Both the position numbers and the translations under genes were made by a program. From positions 1,925,534-1,989,533 of the forward strand of contig NZ_SOBT01000008.1 of NCBI RefSeq assembly GCF_004364935.1: DNA of 64,000 nt. The letters run 5' to 3'. This DNA is from Panacagrimonas perspica. Its GTDB lineage: Bacteria > Pseudomonadota > Gammaproteobacteria > Nevskiales > Nevskiaceae. Positions 11,255 to 21,356 of this stretch are shown one piece after another (positions within the stretch are counted from its first letter, which is position 1; each line of letters opens with the position of its first letter). The notes beneath the pieces were generated by a model, which was given only the letters and a program-made list of their open reading frames with translations, was not told where the DNA came from and searched no databases.

Positions 11255-12742
11255 TCAGGCGTAAACCTTCTGACGAGCCGACATGATCAGCGCCTGCGCA
11301 CCGTTCTCATCCATCTCGATCACTTCCAGCAATTCGTCAGTCGCCAGGTCGGCGAGGTTCTCTGCGGTCACGATGCCGGCGCCGGCCAACGTGTACGCAA
11401 GCTCCTCGGTCATACCTTCAACCGCGAGGAGATCCTCGGCGGGCGCGACATCGGCGGCACGCTCAGCCTTGGCGATAGCCTTGGTCAGCAGCACGTCCTG
11501 CGCACGCGACCTGAGTTCTTCGACGATGGCATCGTCGAATTCTTCGATGTGCAGCAATTCTTCGGCGGGAACGTAAGCGACTTCATCGAGCGTGGTGAAG
11601 CCTTCGTCCACCAGGACGCCGGCCACCTCTGCATCGACATCGAGTTCGGCCATGAACATTTCGAGGACACCGCGATTCTCTTCGTCCTTCTTGGACTCGA
11701 GATCTGTCGTCGTCATGACGTTCAGCGTCCACGCGGTCAGCTCCGAAGCAAGACGCACGTTCTGCCCGCCGCGGCCGATGGCCTGGGCGAGCTTGTCCTC
11801 GGCAACGCCGATGGACATGGCATGCGCTTCTTCGTCGATGACCACATTCTCGACTTCCGCCGGTGCCATCGCGTTGATGACGAACTGGGCGGGATTCTCG
11901 TCCCAGGGAACGATGTCGACGCGCTCGCCGGCGAGTTCGTTGGACACGCTCTGCACACGCGAGCCGCGCATGCCGACGCAGGCACCGACCGGGTCGATGC
12001 GCTTGTCCTTGGCCTGCACGGCGATCTTGGCGCGCAGGCCAGGATCACGGGCCGCACCCTTGAGTTCGATCAGGCCCTGCGCGATTTCCGGCACTTCGAG
12101 CTTGAACAGTTCCATCAGGAACCTGGGCAAGGTGCGGGACATGAACAGCTGCGGGCCTCGGATCTGCGGGCTGACCTCATAAAGATAGCCGCGAATACGG
12201 TCGCCCGGACGCGCCGGCTCACGCGGAATCAGGTGCTCGCGCGGGATGATGGCTTCAGCGTTCCCGCCCAGATCCACGATCACGGCGCCGCGCTCGAGGC
12301 GCTTGATCAGGCCGGTCAGCAGTTCGCCGACGCGATCCTTGTAGGCTTCCACGACCTGGGCACGCTCGGCCTCGCGCACCTTCTGCACGATGACCTGCTT
12401 GGCACGCTGCGCGCCGATGCGCCCGAAGTCGACCGATGCGATCTTCTGCTCGATGACGGCCCCGGCTTCGATGCCCGGATGATCTTTCTGGGCATAAGTG
12501 AGCTTGATCTGGCGCTCGGGAAATTCGAATTCTTCGCTCTCGTCCTCGAGAACGGTCCAACGGCGGAACGACTCGTACTCGCCCGTCTCGCGATCGATCG
12601 CGACGCGGACGTCGGATTCGTCGCCGTACTGCTCCTTGGTCGCCGACGCCAGCGCTGCTTCGAGCGCGTTGAAGATCGTGTCCTTGTCGACACCCTTCTC
12701 GTTGGAGACCACGTCGGCCATCAACAGAATGTTCTTGTTCAC
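11255..12742 (-). CDS. nusA: Transcription termination/antitermination factor NusA
   Basis: This 495-residue protein has the NusA N-terminal RNA-polymerase-binding domain, an S1 domain around residues 135–200, and two KH domains. The first KH contains [18 protein letters not shown] and the second [17 protein letters not shown]. Two C-terminal acidic helix-hairpin-helix repeats follow, as in gammaproteobacterial NusA. NusA binds elongating polymerase and modulates pausing, termination and antitermination. It overlaps rimP by four bases, implying translational coupling. Confidence 0.97.
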   Translation of the reverse strand: MNKNILLMADVVSNEKGVDKDTIFNALEAALASATKEQYGDESDVRVAIDRETGEYESFRRWTVLEDESEEFEFPERQIKLTYAQKDHPGIEAGAVIEQKIASVDFGRIGAQRAKQVIVQKVREAERAQVVEAYKDRVGELLTGLIKRLERGAVIVDLGGNAEAIIPREHLIPREPARPGDRIRGYLYEVSPQIRGPQLFMSRTLPRFLMELFKLEVPEIAQGLIELKGAARDPGLRAKIAVQAKDKRIDPVGACVGMRGSRVQSVSNELAGERVDIVPWDENPAQFVINAMAPAEVENVVIDEEAHAMSIGVAEDKLAQAIGRGGQNVRLASELTAWTLNVMTTTDLESKKDEENRGVLEMFMAELDVDAEVAGVLVDEGFTTLDEVAYVPAEELLHIEEFDDAIVEELRSRAQDVLLTKAIAKAERAADVAPAEDLLAVEGMTEELAYTLAGAGIVTAENLADLATDELLEVIEMDENGAQALIMSARQKVYA

Positions 12743-13215
12743 GCCTCACCCTCGGCCGTTTTCGATGAATAGTCCGGAACCAGTCGCGCCCGCGAAATCG
12801 CCGAGAACGCCAGCTGTACTTCTCCCTTCTCCGACTCCAGACGCACTGCGTCCGGGTTGATCCCCGCAATCACGCCGACGAAGCGGCGCTGCCCGTTGAT
12901 CGGGGTCTCGAGCTCGACGCGTGCCTTGCGCCCTGCAAAACGCTCGAAGTGCGACGGCTTGGTCAACGGCCGATCAAGGCCGGGCGACGACACTTCAAGC
13001 TGATACGGCGTCTTGACCGGGTCCTCCACATCGAGCAACGCTGCGGCCTCGCGGCTGACCTGTTCGCAGTCGCCCAGCGTCACTCCGCCGGGGGCGTCCA
13101 GGTAGATCCGCAACAGGGCAGAACGGCCTTGAGGACTGAACTCGAGCAGCAGGAGTTCGTAGCCGAGAGACTCGACCAGTGGCTCCAGCAGTTTAGTCAG
13201 ACGCTCTTGCAGCAC
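12739..13215 (-). CDS. rimP: Ribosome maturation factor RimP
   Basis: The 158 residues match RimP: LVESLGYELLLLEFSPQGRSALLRIYLD, then GDCEQVSREAAALLD and SSPGLDRPLTKPSHFERF. RimP assists assembly of the 30S head and central regions. It is the first protein gene after the initiator tRNA, as in the E. coli metY–rimP–nusA–infB operon. A terminator lies between the tRNA and rimP, so the downstream genes depend on read-through or a promoter in the short gap. Confidence 0.96.
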   Translation of the reverse strand: MLQERLTKLLEPLVESLGYELLLLEFSPQGRSALLRIYLDAPGGVTLGDCEQVSREAAALLDVEDPVKTPYQLEVSSPGLDRPLTKPSHFERFAGRKARVELETPINGQRRFVGVIAGINPDAVRLESEKGEVQLAFSAISRARLVPDYSSKTAEGEA

Positions 13216-13244
13216 GCGCTCATCAACCTTTTGAAAAACTAACG

Positions 13245-13266
13245 AAAAAAGGCCCGCAAGGGGCCT
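13245..13266 (-). terminator. Terminator after the initiator tRNA gene
   Basis: On the minus strand AGGCCC–CTTGC–GGGCCT is followed by TTTTTC. It lies between the tRNA 3' end (13285) and the rimP start (13215), so tRNA transcription is at least partly uncoupled from rimP–nusA–infB. Confidence 0.75.
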
Positions 13267-13284
13267 GGTTCCAACCGGAAAAAT

Positions 13285-13361
<77 letters not shown>

Positions 13362-13375
13362 CCAGACAGACGGCC

Positions 13376-13404
13376 AGTATATGGGGCGGGGGGAATTGCC
13401 GCAA
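13376..13404 (-). promoter_or_regulatory. Promoter of the initiator tRNA gene
   Basis: On the minus strand TTGCGG (13399–13404) and TATACT (13376–13381) are spaced by 17 bases. The stretch before the tRNA is GC-rich (GGCCGTC), like the discriminator of growth-rate-controlled stable-RNA promoters. The expected start is about eight bases before the mature tRNA. Confidence 0.7.
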
Positions 13405-13703
13405 TGAAAATCTCGGACGACACGACAACGATCGAGGTCGGCGGTCGCCGGGGACAACAACCGAGACCCTTCCGAAAACCTCTGCCGCTGAAGTGGAACG
13501 TCGACCCTCCCGTCATGGGGGCGACGCCCTTCGACCCGGCATCGGTGCGCTAGTAACATCGAAGTCGAAGCGTCCGTCTCCGCCGGATCCTGCCGCGAAC
13601 AGCTCCTGGATCGCGAGGACCCGGGGAACCTTCCCGCTCTTCCCAGGCCCAGACGACTCCATGGCCTTCGATCCCGCTCCGTTCCGTCGAGTGAAAGCTG
13701 ACC
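13405..13703. other. Gap between tRNA promoter and quinone oxidoreductase; nothing recognised
   Basis: I see no credible gene, RNA or repeat in this stretch. Open frames here lack ribosome-binding sites and recognisable protein sequence. It presumably carries the promoter for the oxidoreductase, but no clear boxes were found. Confidence 0.4.
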
Positions 13704-14681
13704 ATGCGCGCCATTGAAATCAGCCATCCCGGGGGCCCCGAGGTTCTCGTCCCCTGCCATCGTCCCGAACCGACGCCCAAGGCGGGCGAAGTCGTCATTC
13801 GGGTCGCCGCCGCGGGAGTAAATCGCCCGGACATCCTGCAAAGGCTGGGCCTCTACCCTGTTCCCAAGGACGCTTCCGACCTGCCCGGCCTCGAAGTCGC
13901 TGGCACGATCGTCGGCGGCGATCCGGGCGATTCGGGCTTCGCGATCGGCGATCGGGTCTGCGCCCTGGTCCATGGCGGAGGGTATGCCGAGGTCTGCGTG
14001 GCTCCCGCCGGACAGTGCCTGCCGATCCCCAAGGGCCTGAGCGAAATCGAGGCCGCTTCGCTGCCCGAGACCTTCTTCACCGTCTGGAGCAACGTCTTCG
14101 ACCGGGCGCGCCTGTCACCCGGCGAGACCCTGCTCGTGCAAGGCGGCACCAGCGGCATCGGCGTCACCGCGATCCAGATGGCGCGTGCTCGTGGCCACCG
14201 CGTGTTCGCCACCGCCGGATCGGACGACAAAGCCCGGGCCTGCGAGGTCCTGGGCGCGGAACACGGCATCAACTACAAGACCGAGGATTTCGTCGCCGAG
14301 GTCAAACGCCTCACGGACGGTCGCGGTGCGGATGTCATCCTGGACATGGTGGCCGGCGCCTACGTGCCCCGCGAGATCAAATGCCTGGCCGACGACGGCC
14401 GGCTGGTGCTGATTGCGCTGCTCGGCGGCGCATCGGCTCCGGTTCCACTGGACCAGATTCTGATGCGTCGGCTGACGATCACCGGGTCGACGCTGCGGCC
14501 GCGGCCGGTCGCGTTCAAGGCGGCGATCGCGAAGAACCTGCGGGAACACATCTGGCCGCTGATCGAGGCCGGAAAGATCCGACCGGTGATCCACCAGACC
14601 TTCGCGCTCGATCAGGCGGCGGACGCGCATCGCCTGATGGAGAGCAGCACGCACGTCGGCAAGATCGTGCTGACGCTGTAG
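13704..14681 (+). CDS. NAD(P)H:quinone oxidoreductase, zinc-free MDR family (PIG3-like)
   Basis: The 325-residue protein is a medium-chain reductase. The N-terminal GroES-like domain contains GVNRPDILQRLGLYPVP and PGLEVAGTIV. The Rossmann domain has the nucleotide loop VQGGTSGIGVTAIQMA (about 145–160). The catalytic zinc ligands of alcohol dehydrogenases are absent, which places it with quinone oxidoreductase/PIG3-type enzymes that reduce quinones or enones with NADPH. The sequence TITGSTLRPR near residue 258 is typical of the PIG3 branch. It stands alone, followed by a TAGCCCGG repeat; the next gene converges on it. Confidence 0.88.
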   Translation: MRAIEISHPGGPEVLVPCHRPEPTPKAGEVVIRVAAAGVNRPDILQRLGLYPVPKDASDLPGLEVAGTIVGGDPGDSGFAIGDRVCALVHGGGYAEVCVAPAGQCLPIPKGLSEIEAASLPETFFTVWSNVFDRARLSPGETLLVQGGTSGIGVTAIQMARARGHRVFATAGSDDKARACEVLGAEHGINYKTEDFVAEVKRLTDGRGADVILDMVAGAYVPREIKCLADDGRLVLIALLGGASAPVPLDQILMRRLTITGSTLRPRPVAFKAAIAKNLREHIWPLIEAGKIRPVIHQTFALDQAADAHRLMESSTHVGKIVLTL

Positions 14682-14688
14682 CCATCAC

Positions 14689-14757
14689 GTAGCCCGGGCG
14701 AAGCCCGGGGTTTGTCCCATTCGAGAGCGGCATTCCCGGGCTGCGCCCGGGCTACGG
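14689..14757. repeat. TAGCCCGG double-hairpin repeat, copy 1
   Basis: The left arm CGTAGCCCGGGCGAAGCCCG and the right arm, its near reverse complement ending CCCGGGCTACG, are separated by about 25 bases. Each arm can fold on itself (CCCGGGC/GCCCGGG around GAA). The right arm abuts the stop codon of the nitronate-monooxygenase-like gene. Confidence 0.85.
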
Positions 14758-14758
14758 G

Positions 14759-15718
14759 TTACGCGCCGATGGCCAGCGCTGCGCGCGCCTCGGCGTATTC
14801 GCGGGACAGGCGCTCCACCAGCGTACGTGTCGGCACCACGCCCTTGACCGCGCCGATGCCCTGCCCACAACCCCAGATGTCCTTCCAGGCTTTCGTCGTG
14901 TCGCTGCCGAAATTCATCTTGCTCGGATCTGCAGTCGGCAGGTGGTCCGGATCCATGCCCGAAGCGACGATCGACGGCTTCAGATAATTGCCGTGCACGC
15001 CGGTGAACAGGTTCGAGTAGACAATATCGTCCGAATTGCTCTGCACGATGCAGTTCTTGTACTCGTCGACGGCACGCGCTTCCTCGGTCGCGATGAAGGC
15101 GGAGCCGATGTACGCAAAGTCCGCACCCATCGCCTGCGCCGCCAGCACCGCGCGCCCGTTGGCGATGGCGCCGCTGAGGGCCAGCGGTCCGTCGAACCAC
15201 TCGCGCAGTTCCTGGATCAGCGCGAACGGGCTCTTGGTGCCGGCATGGCCGCCTGCACCTGCGGCGACGGCAATCAACCCGTCGGCGCCCTTCTCGATGG
15301 CCTTGTGCGCGTGCGCGTTGTTGATGATGTCGTGCATCACGACGCCGCCGTAGCTGTGCGCCGCTTCGTTGATCTCGACGCGCGCGCCGAGCGACGTGAT
15401 GATCAGCGGCACCTTGTACTTCACGCACAGCGCCATGTCGGCATCCAGGCGCGTGTTCGATTTGTGAACGATCTGGTTGACCGCGAACGGCGCCGCCTTG
15501 CGGTCCGGATGCGCACGATCATGCGCGGCGAGCGTCTCGGTGATCTCGGCCAGCCATTCGTCGAGCTGAGCCGCGGGTCGCGCATTGAGCGCCGGCATGG
15601 ATCCGACGACACCTGCCTTGCACTGCTCGATGACGAGTTTGGGCCAGCTGATGATGAAGAGCGGCGCGCCGATCACGGGAAGGGTCAGCGAGCGCAGCGC
15701 GGCAGGAAGCCTGGACAT
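14759..15718 (-). CDS. Nitronate monooxygenase-like flavoprotein
   Basis: This 319-residue TIM-barrel protein belongs to the NPD/2-nitropropane dioxygenase family, FMN enzymes that oxidise alkyl nitronates. Family features are PVIGAPLFIIS at the N-terminus, the GAGGHAGT loop (about 158–165), SGAIANGRAVLAAQAMGADF, and IGSAFIATEE where phosphate of FMN is bound. Many relatives act on other substrates such as enoyl-ACP (FabK) or propionate 3-nitronate, so the substrate is uncertain. Its stop codon touches a TAGCCCGG repeat. A second family member is at 44290–45261. Confidence 0.85.
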   Translation of the reverse strand: MSRLPAALRSLTLPVIGAPLFIISWPKLVIEQCKAGVVGSMPALNARPAAQLDEWLAEITETLAAHDRAHPDRKAAPFAVNQIVHKSNTRLDADMALCVKYKVPLIITSLGARVEINEAAHSYGGVVMHDIINNAHAHKAIEKGADGLIAVAAGAGGHAGTKSPFALIQELREWFDGPLALSGAIANGRAVLAAQAMGADFAYIGSAFIATEEARAVDEYKNCIVQSNSDDIVYSNLFTGVHGNYLKPSIVASGMDPDHLPTADPSKMNFGSDTTKAWKDIWGCGQGIGAVKGVVPTRTLVERLSREYAEARAALAIGA

Positions 15719-15844
15719 GAGACGGGGTTACCCACGTTTGAGGGGCCGCAAGCTTAGAACGTGCCGACCGTCCAGCCCAAGACTTTCGAACGGGTGCGCG
15801 TCGGATCTGCCTTTCCCGCTTCGGCGTCCAGCCGATAACGCGCG

Positions 15845-16660
15845 TTACCCCTGAGGCCGCACCACGATCGCCGATCGGAACTCCCGCATGCGCGCCTGCA
15901 GCTTCGCCGCGTTCTCGCGCCCGATGCGCAGCATCGCCTTCTGCCCCGACGACAGCTCCTCCAGTTCGGGATCCGCGAACACGTAGACGACCTTGGGCCG
16001 TGCCAGTGCAATCGGCTCGGAGACCACCGGCGTCGCCAGCAGGTGATCGATGATCGCGATCAGGCGATCGTTGAAGTAGCGCGTCCGGGGATTGCCCAGC
16101 CGGTCGTACGCGTCCTGGAACAAGGGATAGAAACGCCGGTACGCCGCGGCGAGCTGCTGCATGTCGACCCGCTCGACCATCGTCACCAGCGGCGCGTAAC
16201 GCGCCGAGTTGGCCGCATCGATGCTCATGGCATCCGCTTCGCTATGGACATCGAACTTCCCCGGCACGCGCCGCACCGGGCGCAGCCACAGGGGGAGCGG
16301 TTCGCGGTCCAGCGAATCAACCGCGAGCACGATGCGACGGATGATCTCGCGCGGCACCAGGACGGCTTCGACAGGCGCGGCGCCGAAAAGCGTGCGCAGC
16401 TCGCCCATCGCCTCTTCGTCGCTGTCCTCGAGCTCCGGCAGCACGGGTCCGCCCGCTTCGGGCTCCGGCATCGGATGCGAAATGGCGGGCTCGGTCTCCG
16501 GCTCCAGCACCTTGTCCGTAGGCAGCGCAGGGTCCGGCGATTCCATCGCCGTGTCCGTTTCCGGAAGTTCCTGCTGGGCGCGGCCGTACAACCACCACCA
16601 GCCGGCACCCAGAATCACGACGCCGACCAGCACGCCAACCCACGCCGCCCGCGTCATCAT
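15845..16660 (-). CDS. DUF3014 protein with N-terminal membrane anchor
   Basis: The 271-residue protein has one transmembrane helix at about residues 5–25 (WVGVLVGVVILGAGWWWLY). A Pro/Glu-rich acidic linker spans about 30–85, followed by a soluble DUF3014 domain (DREPLPLWLRPVRRVPGKF, YAPLVTMVERVD). The topology suggests a periplasmic domain anchored to the inner membrane. The function of DUF3014 is not known to me. It is transcribed away from the P450 gene across a 164-bp gap. Confidence 0.8.
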   Translation of the reverse strand: MMTRAAWVGVLVGVVILGAGWWWLYGRAQQELPETDTAMESPDPALPTDKVLEPETEPAISHPMPEPEAGGPVLPELEDSDEEAMGELRTLFGAAPVEAVLVPREIIRRIVLAVDSLDREPLPLWLRPVRRVPGKFDVHSEADAMSIDAANSARYAPLVTMVERVDMQQLAAAYRRFYPLFQDAYDRLGNPRTRYFNDRLIAIIDHLLATPVVSEPIALARPKVVYVFADPELEELSSGQKAMLRIGRENAAKLQARMREFRSAIVVRPQG

Positions 16661-16824
16661 GAACGCCTAGCCTCCAATTCTCTTGGTACGAAGTCTCGCC
16701 CGCGCGGTGCCTACTCCGAAAGGGGGAATCGCCCCCGTTGTGCGCCGCGATACAACATTTGTACTCCCGTGGCCGTCGCGCGAAGAAGTCCGCGGGCTGC
16801 CACCTCGCTTCCAGGATCGCCGCC

Positions 16825-18192
16825 GTGAACGCCAATACTGATAGCTCCGTCCTGCACGAGACTCCGCTGGTTCGCGGAATCCCGCTGTTCGGCAATGCCC
16901 TCGACATGGCACGCGGCCCGGCAAAGTTCTTCGTCGACTGCTATCGCAAGTACGGCCCGGTCTTCCGCGTCCGCGTCCTGGGCCAGACCTATACCGTGAT
17001 CGCGGGGCAGGAAGCGGCCAATTTCATGAGCAGCCGCGAAGGTAAGGACAGCCTGCGCTCCAAGGAGTTCTGGCAGGGCCTGGTCGAGGAATACGGCGCC
17101 ACCAAGACGTTGGTGGGCGTCGACGGCGAAGAACACAAGCAGCTGCGCGAGATCATGAAGCGCGGTTACTCTCGCGAGTCCATCCGCGGGCGCTACAACC
17201 AACTGGTGAAGATCACCGACGGAGCCCTGGAGCGCGACTGGAAGGTCGGCCAGCTCGTCCCGGTGGTCGAGGCGATGCAGTACCTGGTGGTGGATCAGCT
17301 CGGCACGATCCTGACGGGTAGCGCACCGCTGGAGTACGTCAAGGACATCCGCACGACGATCCTCTACATCCTGAACGTGCTGGTGACGCGCCAGCGGCCG
17401 AGGTTCCTGCTCGGGAACCCGACGTACAAGAAGTCGAAGGCGCGCGTGTTCGAGCTCGGTCAGAAGATGATCGACAACTTCCACGCGAACCTGGGCAAGA
17501 AGCGCGACGAGGACAAGAACCTCATCGACGACATCATGCAGGCGCACCTCGACACGCCCGAGGTCATGCCCGCCAGCGACCTGATCCTGACGCTCACCGG
17601 TCCCTACGTGGCCGGACTCGACACCGTGGCCAACACGACCAGCGCCATCGTCTACACGGTGCTCAAGCATCCCGACGTGTACGCCCGCATCCTGGCCGAG
17701 GTGGACGAGCTGTTCTCGGTCGAGAACGTCGACGAAGACGGCCTGATGAAGCGCCTGCCGACGCTGCACGGCGCCATCATGGAGACGATGCGCCTGTACC
17801 CGATCGCGGTGGCGCAGATGCGCACCGCGACCAAGGATTTCGTCTTCCAGGGCCACCTGATCCGCGAGGGCGAACTGATGTACGTCGGCACCTCGGTGCC
17901 GCACTTCATGCACGAGTTCTATCCCGATCCCGAGCGCTTCGACGTCGACCGCTACACCAAGCCGCGTTCGGAGCACATGCAGTCCGGCGCGTACTCCCCG
18001 TACGGCCGCGGCCCGCACACCTGCCTGGGCAAGAGCCTGGCGGAAGTCCAGATCGCGCTCAGCATGGCGCGCATCTTCTACAAGCTGGATCTCGCGCTGG
18101 AGCCGGCGAATTACACCCTCAAGCTCAAGACCGCGCCCACGCCGGGCCCGGCGATGGACTTCAAGGTGCGCGTGAAGGGCTACCGGAAGTAA
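16825..18192 (+). CDS. Cytochrome P450
   Basis: This 455-residue heme monooxygenase has the I-helix GPYVAGLDTVANT (oxygen activation), the K-helix ETMRLYP (ExxR) and the heme loop YGRGPHTCLG with the Cys ligand; the usual first Phe of that loop is Tyr. The frame is open upstream to a TTG at 16738, but the GTG at 16825 follows AGGATCG and gives a P450-sized N-terminus (LVRGIPLFGNALDM). The sequence resembles the eukaryote-like/CYP51-type branch more than CYP101-type bacterial P450s, but the substrate is unknown. No ferredoxin or reductase gene is nearby, so electron partners must be elsewhere. A TAGCCCGG repeat follows. Confidence 0.9.
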   Translation: MNANTDSSVLHETPLVRGIPLFGNALDMARGPAKFFVDCYRKYGPVFRVRVLGQTYTVIAGQEAANFMSSREGKDSLRSKEFWQGLVEEYGATKTLVGVDGEEHKQLREIMKRGYSRESIRGRYNQLVKITDGALERDWKVGQLVPVVEAMQYLVVDQLGTILTGSAPLEYVKDIRTTILYILNVLVTRQRPRFLLGNPTYKKSKARVFELGQKMIDNFHANLGKKRDEDKNLIDDIMQAHLDTPEVMPASDLILTLTGPYVAGLDTVANTTSAIVYTVLKHPDVYARILAEVDELFSVENVDEDGLMKRLPTLHGAIMETMRLYPIAVAQMRTATKDFVFQGHLIREGELMYVGTSVPHFMHEFYPDPERFDVDRYTKPRSEHMQSGAYSPYGRGPHTCLGKSLAEVQIALSMARIFYKLDLALEPANYTLKLKTAPTPGPAMDFKVRVKGYRK

Positions 18193-18198
18193 GGGGTT

Positions 18199-18267
18199 CG
18201 TAGCCCGGACGAAGTCCGGGGTTCTGACCTTCGGCACGAGGGAATCCCGGACTTCGTCCGGGCTACG
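18199..18267. repeat. TAGCCCGG double-hairpin repeat, copy 2
   Basis: The arms are CGTAGCCCGGACGAAGTCCG and its reverse complement at 18244–18267, of the GGACGAAGTCC subtype. It lies 7 bp after the P450 stop codon. Confidence 0.88.
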
Positions 18268-18309
18268 GCGGACGCCGGCTCCTGGCCGACCATCACGAAA
18301 ACCTGTCGC

Positions 18310-18315
18310 TACAAT
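18310..18315 (+). promoter_or_regulatory. Possible -10 box for valS
   Basis: TACAAT lies 39 bases before the valS start. The -35 region is poor (CCGACC at 18-base spacing), so this is a tentative call. Confidence 0.35.
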
Positions 18316-18354
18316 GCCGCCCTTTCTGCATCACGCGCGGCATTCCCAAGCTCA

Positions 18355-21177
18355 ATGGACAAGACCTTCGAACCCGGATCGATCGAGGCGCGCTGGCGCG
18401 CGTTCTGGGAGGACCGCGGCTGCTACGCGCCCTCCGGCCAGGGGGAGCCGTACAGCATCATGATCCCGCCGCCGAACGTGACCGGCACGCTGCACATGGG
18501 CCACGCGTTCCAGCACACGATCATGGACGCGCTGATCCGGCACGCCCGCATGAGCGGCCGCGACACGCTGTGGCAGATGGGCACCGATCACGCCGGCATC
18601 GCCACGCAGATGGTGGTGGAGCGCAATCTCAAGGTCGAAGGCATCGCCCGACACGATCTGGGGCGCGAGAAGTTCGTCGACAAGGTCTGGGAATGGAAGG
18701 CGCATTCCGGCGGCATCATCGAGCAGCAGATCCGCCGGCTCGGCAGCTCGGTGGACTGGAACCGCAACCGTTTCACGATGGACGAGGGCTACTCGAAAGC
18801 CGTCGTCGAGCACTTCGTGAAACTGCACGAGGCCGGCCTGATCTATCGCGGCAAGCGCCTCGTGAACTGGGATCCGGTGCTGCAGACCGCGATCTCCGAC
18901 CTCGAAGTGGTCAACGAGGAAGAGAACGGCAAGCTCTGGCATTTTCGCTATCCGCTCACCGATGGTTCGGGTCACCTGGTCGTCGCCACGACGCGCCCGG
19001 AGACGATGCTCGGCGACACCGCGGTGGCCGTGCACCCCGAGGACGAGCGCTACCGACACCTGATCGGCCGCACGGTGCGGCTCCCGCTGGCGGATCGCGA
19101 CATCCCGGTGATCGCCGACGACTACGTCGACCGCGAGTTCGGCACCGGCGTGGTGAAGATCACGCCGGCTCATGATTTCAACGACTACCAGGTCGGCCAG
19201 CGCCACAAGCTGGCGCTGATCAACATCCTGACGCCGGTCGCGACCCTCAACGACGACGTGCCGCAGCCGTATCGCGGGCTCGACCGCTACGTGGCACGCA
19301 AGAAGGTCGTCGCCGATCTCGACGCCCTCGGCCTCGTCGACAAGATCGACGACCACAAGCTCAAGGTTCCGCGCGGCGATCGCAGCGGCGCCGTGCTCGA
19401 ACCCTACCTGACGGACCAGTGGTTCGTGGACCTGACGCGCAAGGACCTGGCGGACGGCCGCCCCGGCGGCTGGACCGCGATCACCAAGCCGGCGCTCGAC
19501 GTGTTCGCCGACGGCCGCATCAAGTTCGTGCCCGAGAACTGGATCAACACCTATCGCCAGTGGCTGGACAACATCCAGGACTGGTGCATCTCGCGCCAGC
19601 TCTGGTGGGGCCATCGCATCCCGGCCTGGTACGACGCCGAGGGCAATGTGTACGTCGGCCGCAGCGAGGACGAGGTGCGGCGCAAGTATCCGCACCTGCA
19701 TCCTTCGGAAGGCGGCCACAAGCTGACGCTGACGCAGGACAACGACGTGTTCGACACGTGGTTCTCGTCCGACATCTGGCCGATGGCCACGCTCGACTGG
19801 CCCGCGCAGAACGAGGTGCTGAAGAAGTTCTACCCGAGCAGCGTGCTCGTGACCGGCTTCGACATCATCTTCTTCTGGGTCGCCCGCATGGTGATGATGG
19901 GCCAGTACTTCATGCAGGACGTGCCGTTCCACGAGGTCTACATCACCGGCCTGGTGAGGGACCCGGAAGGCAACAAGATGTCCAAGTCCAAGGGCAACAT
20001 CCTCGACCCGCTCGACGTCGTGGATGGCATCGCGCTCGAAGATCTCGTCAAGAAGCGCACGACCGGACTGATGAAGCCGGAGACCGCGCCCAAGATCGAA
20101 GCCAAGACGCGCAAGGACTACCCGAAGGGCATCGACGCGGTCGGCACCGACGCGCTGCGCTTCACGTTCGCCGCGCTGGCGACGCAGGGTCGCGACATCC
20201 GCTTCGACGCCGCGCGCGCCGCCGGCTATCGCAACTTCTGCAACAAGATCTGGAACGCGGCGCGCTACGTACTGATGAACTGCGAGGGCGAAGGCCAGGA
20301 CTGCGGCCTCGACGCCACCCTGCCCTGCGAGTTCTCCAGCGCCGATCGCTGGATCGTCTCGCGCCTGCAGAAGCTCGAGACCGAGTGCGCCGAGCACTTC
20401 CGCACGTACCGCTTCGACCTGCTGAGCACGACGCTCTACCAGTTCATCTGGAACGAGTACTGCGACTGGTACCTGGAACTGTCCAAGCCCGCGCTGCAGA
20501 GCGGCAACGCCGAGCAGCAGCGCGGCACGCGCCGCACCTTGCTGCGCGTGCTCGAAACCTGGCTGCGCCTGCTGCACCCGCTGATGCCCTTCATCACCGA
20601 GGAGGTCTGGCAGCGCATCGCGCCGCTGGCCGGCGTGAAGGGCGACACGCTGATGCTGTGCGCCTATCCGGTCTCCAATCCCGAGAAGATCGACGAGCGC
20701 GCCGAGGCCGACATCGAGTGGCTGAAGGGCTTCATCCTCGGCGTGCGGCAGATCCGCGGAGAGATGGACATCTCGCCCGCGAAGATCCTGCCGCTGCTGG
20801 TGCAGAACAGCTCGGCGTCCGATCTGGAACGCGTCGAACGCCTGCGCGGCAGCATCGAGTTCCTGGCACGCGTCGAACCGCCGCGCGTCCTCGCGCCGGG
20901 TGAATCCGCGCCGCAGTCGGCGAGTGCGCGCCTGGGCGACATGAACCTGCTGGTGCCAATGGCCGGCCTGATCGACAAGGACGCCGAAGTCGCGCGACTG
21001 GCGCGCCAGATCGAGAAGCTCGAGAGCGATCTGGAGAAGGTGCAGACGCGCATCGCGAATCCGAACTTCGGCAAAGCGCCGGAAGCGGTGCAGCAGCAGG
21101 CGCGGGACCTGGCCGATAAGCAGCGGCGCGATCTGGCTGCGCTGCGCGAGCAGTCCGGGAAGATCGCCGCCTTGTAG
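18355..21177 (+). CDS. valS: Valyl-tRNA synthetase
   Basis: This 940-residue class Ia synthetase charges tRNA(Val). The HIGH signature appears as [13 protein letters not shown] (about 39–51) and KMSKS in [10 protein letters not shown] (about 539–548). An editing (CP1) domain lies between them, then the anticodon-binding helices ([14 protein letters not shown]), and a C-terminal coiled-coil tRNA arm from about residue 870 ([17 protein letters not shown]). The last codon is followed by TAG, which is the TAG of a TAGCCCGG repeat, so the repeat supplies the stop codon. Confidence 0.97.
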   Translation: MDKTFEPGSIEARWRAFWEDRGCYAPSGQGEPYSIMIPPPNVTGTLHMGHAFQHTIMDALIRHARMSGRDTLWQMGTDHAGIATQMVVERNLKVEGIARHDLGREKFVDKVWEWKAHSGGIIEQQIRRLGSSVDWNRNRFTMDEGYSKAVVEHFVKLHEAGLIYRGKRLVNWDPVLQTAISDLEVVNEEENGKLWHFRYPLTDGSGHLVVATTRPETMLGDTAVAVHPEDERYRHLIGRTVRLPLADRDIPVIADDYVDREFGTGVVKITPAHDFNDYQVGQRHKLALINILTPVATLNDDVPQPYRGLDRYVARKKVVADLDALGLVDKIDDHKLKVPRGDRSGAVLEPYLTDQWFVDLTRKDLADGRPGGWTAITKPALDVFADGRIKFVPENWINTYRQWLDNIQDWCISRQLWWGHRIPAWYDAEGNVYVGRSEDEVRRKYPHLHPSEGGHKLTLTQDNDVFDTWFSSDIWPMATLDWPAQNEVLKKFYPSSVLVTGFDIIFFWVARMVMMGQYFMQDVPFHEVYITGLVRDPEGNKMSKSKGNILDPLDVVDGIALEDLVKKRTTGLMKPETAPKIEAKTRKDYPKGIDAVGTDALRFTFAALATQGRDIRFDAARAAGYRNFCNKIWNAARYVLMNCEGEGQDCGLDATLPCEFSSADRWIVSRLQKLETECAEHFRTYRFDLLSTTLYQFIWNEYCDWYLELSKPALQSGNAEQQRGTRRTLLRVLETWLRLLHPLMPFITEEVWQRIAPLAGVKGDTLMLCAYPVSNPEKIDERAEADIEWLKGFILGVRQIRGEMDISPAKILPLLVQNSSASDLERVERLRGSIEFLARVEPPRVLAPGESAPQSASARLGDMNLLVPMAGLIDKDAEVARLARQIEKLESDLEKVQTRIANPNFGKAPEAVQQQARDLADKQRRDLAALREQSGKIAAL

Positions 21178-21242
21178 CCCGGGTGAAACCCGGGATCGCT
21201 GCTCGCCGGGATCACGGAATCCCGGACTTCGTCCGGGCTACG
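21174..21242. repeat. TAGCCCGG repeat, copy 3 (hybrid arms)
   Basis: The left arm is of the GGGTGAAACCC subtype, the right arm of the GGACTTCGTCC subtype, so the two arms are not fully complementary. It contains the valS stop codon. Confidence 0.82.
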
Positions 21243-21286
21243 TGAGCACGCGCATCGCGAACATCGCGCGTTCGGATGGGGGCGTT

Positions 21287-21342
21287 CCCGGGTTTCACCC
21301 GAGCTACGCCACGCGCCACCCGTAGCCCGGACGAAGTCCGGG
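21287..21342. repeat. TAGCCCGG repeat, reversed half-arms
   Basis: A right arm (CCCGGGTTTCACCCGAGCTA, from 21287) is followed by a left arm (CGTAGCCCGGACGAAGTCCG, from 21321). This is the opposite order to the other copies. Together with copy 3 it forms a composite of four arms between valS and the patatin gene. Confidence 0.78.
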
Positions 21343-21356
21343 ATCGCCGCCCGACA

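Noticed and set aside
18352-20577. Open frame of 741 codons antisense to valS
   Set aside because: A shadow of valS; low-complexity Val/Ala/Asp/His sequence without domains.
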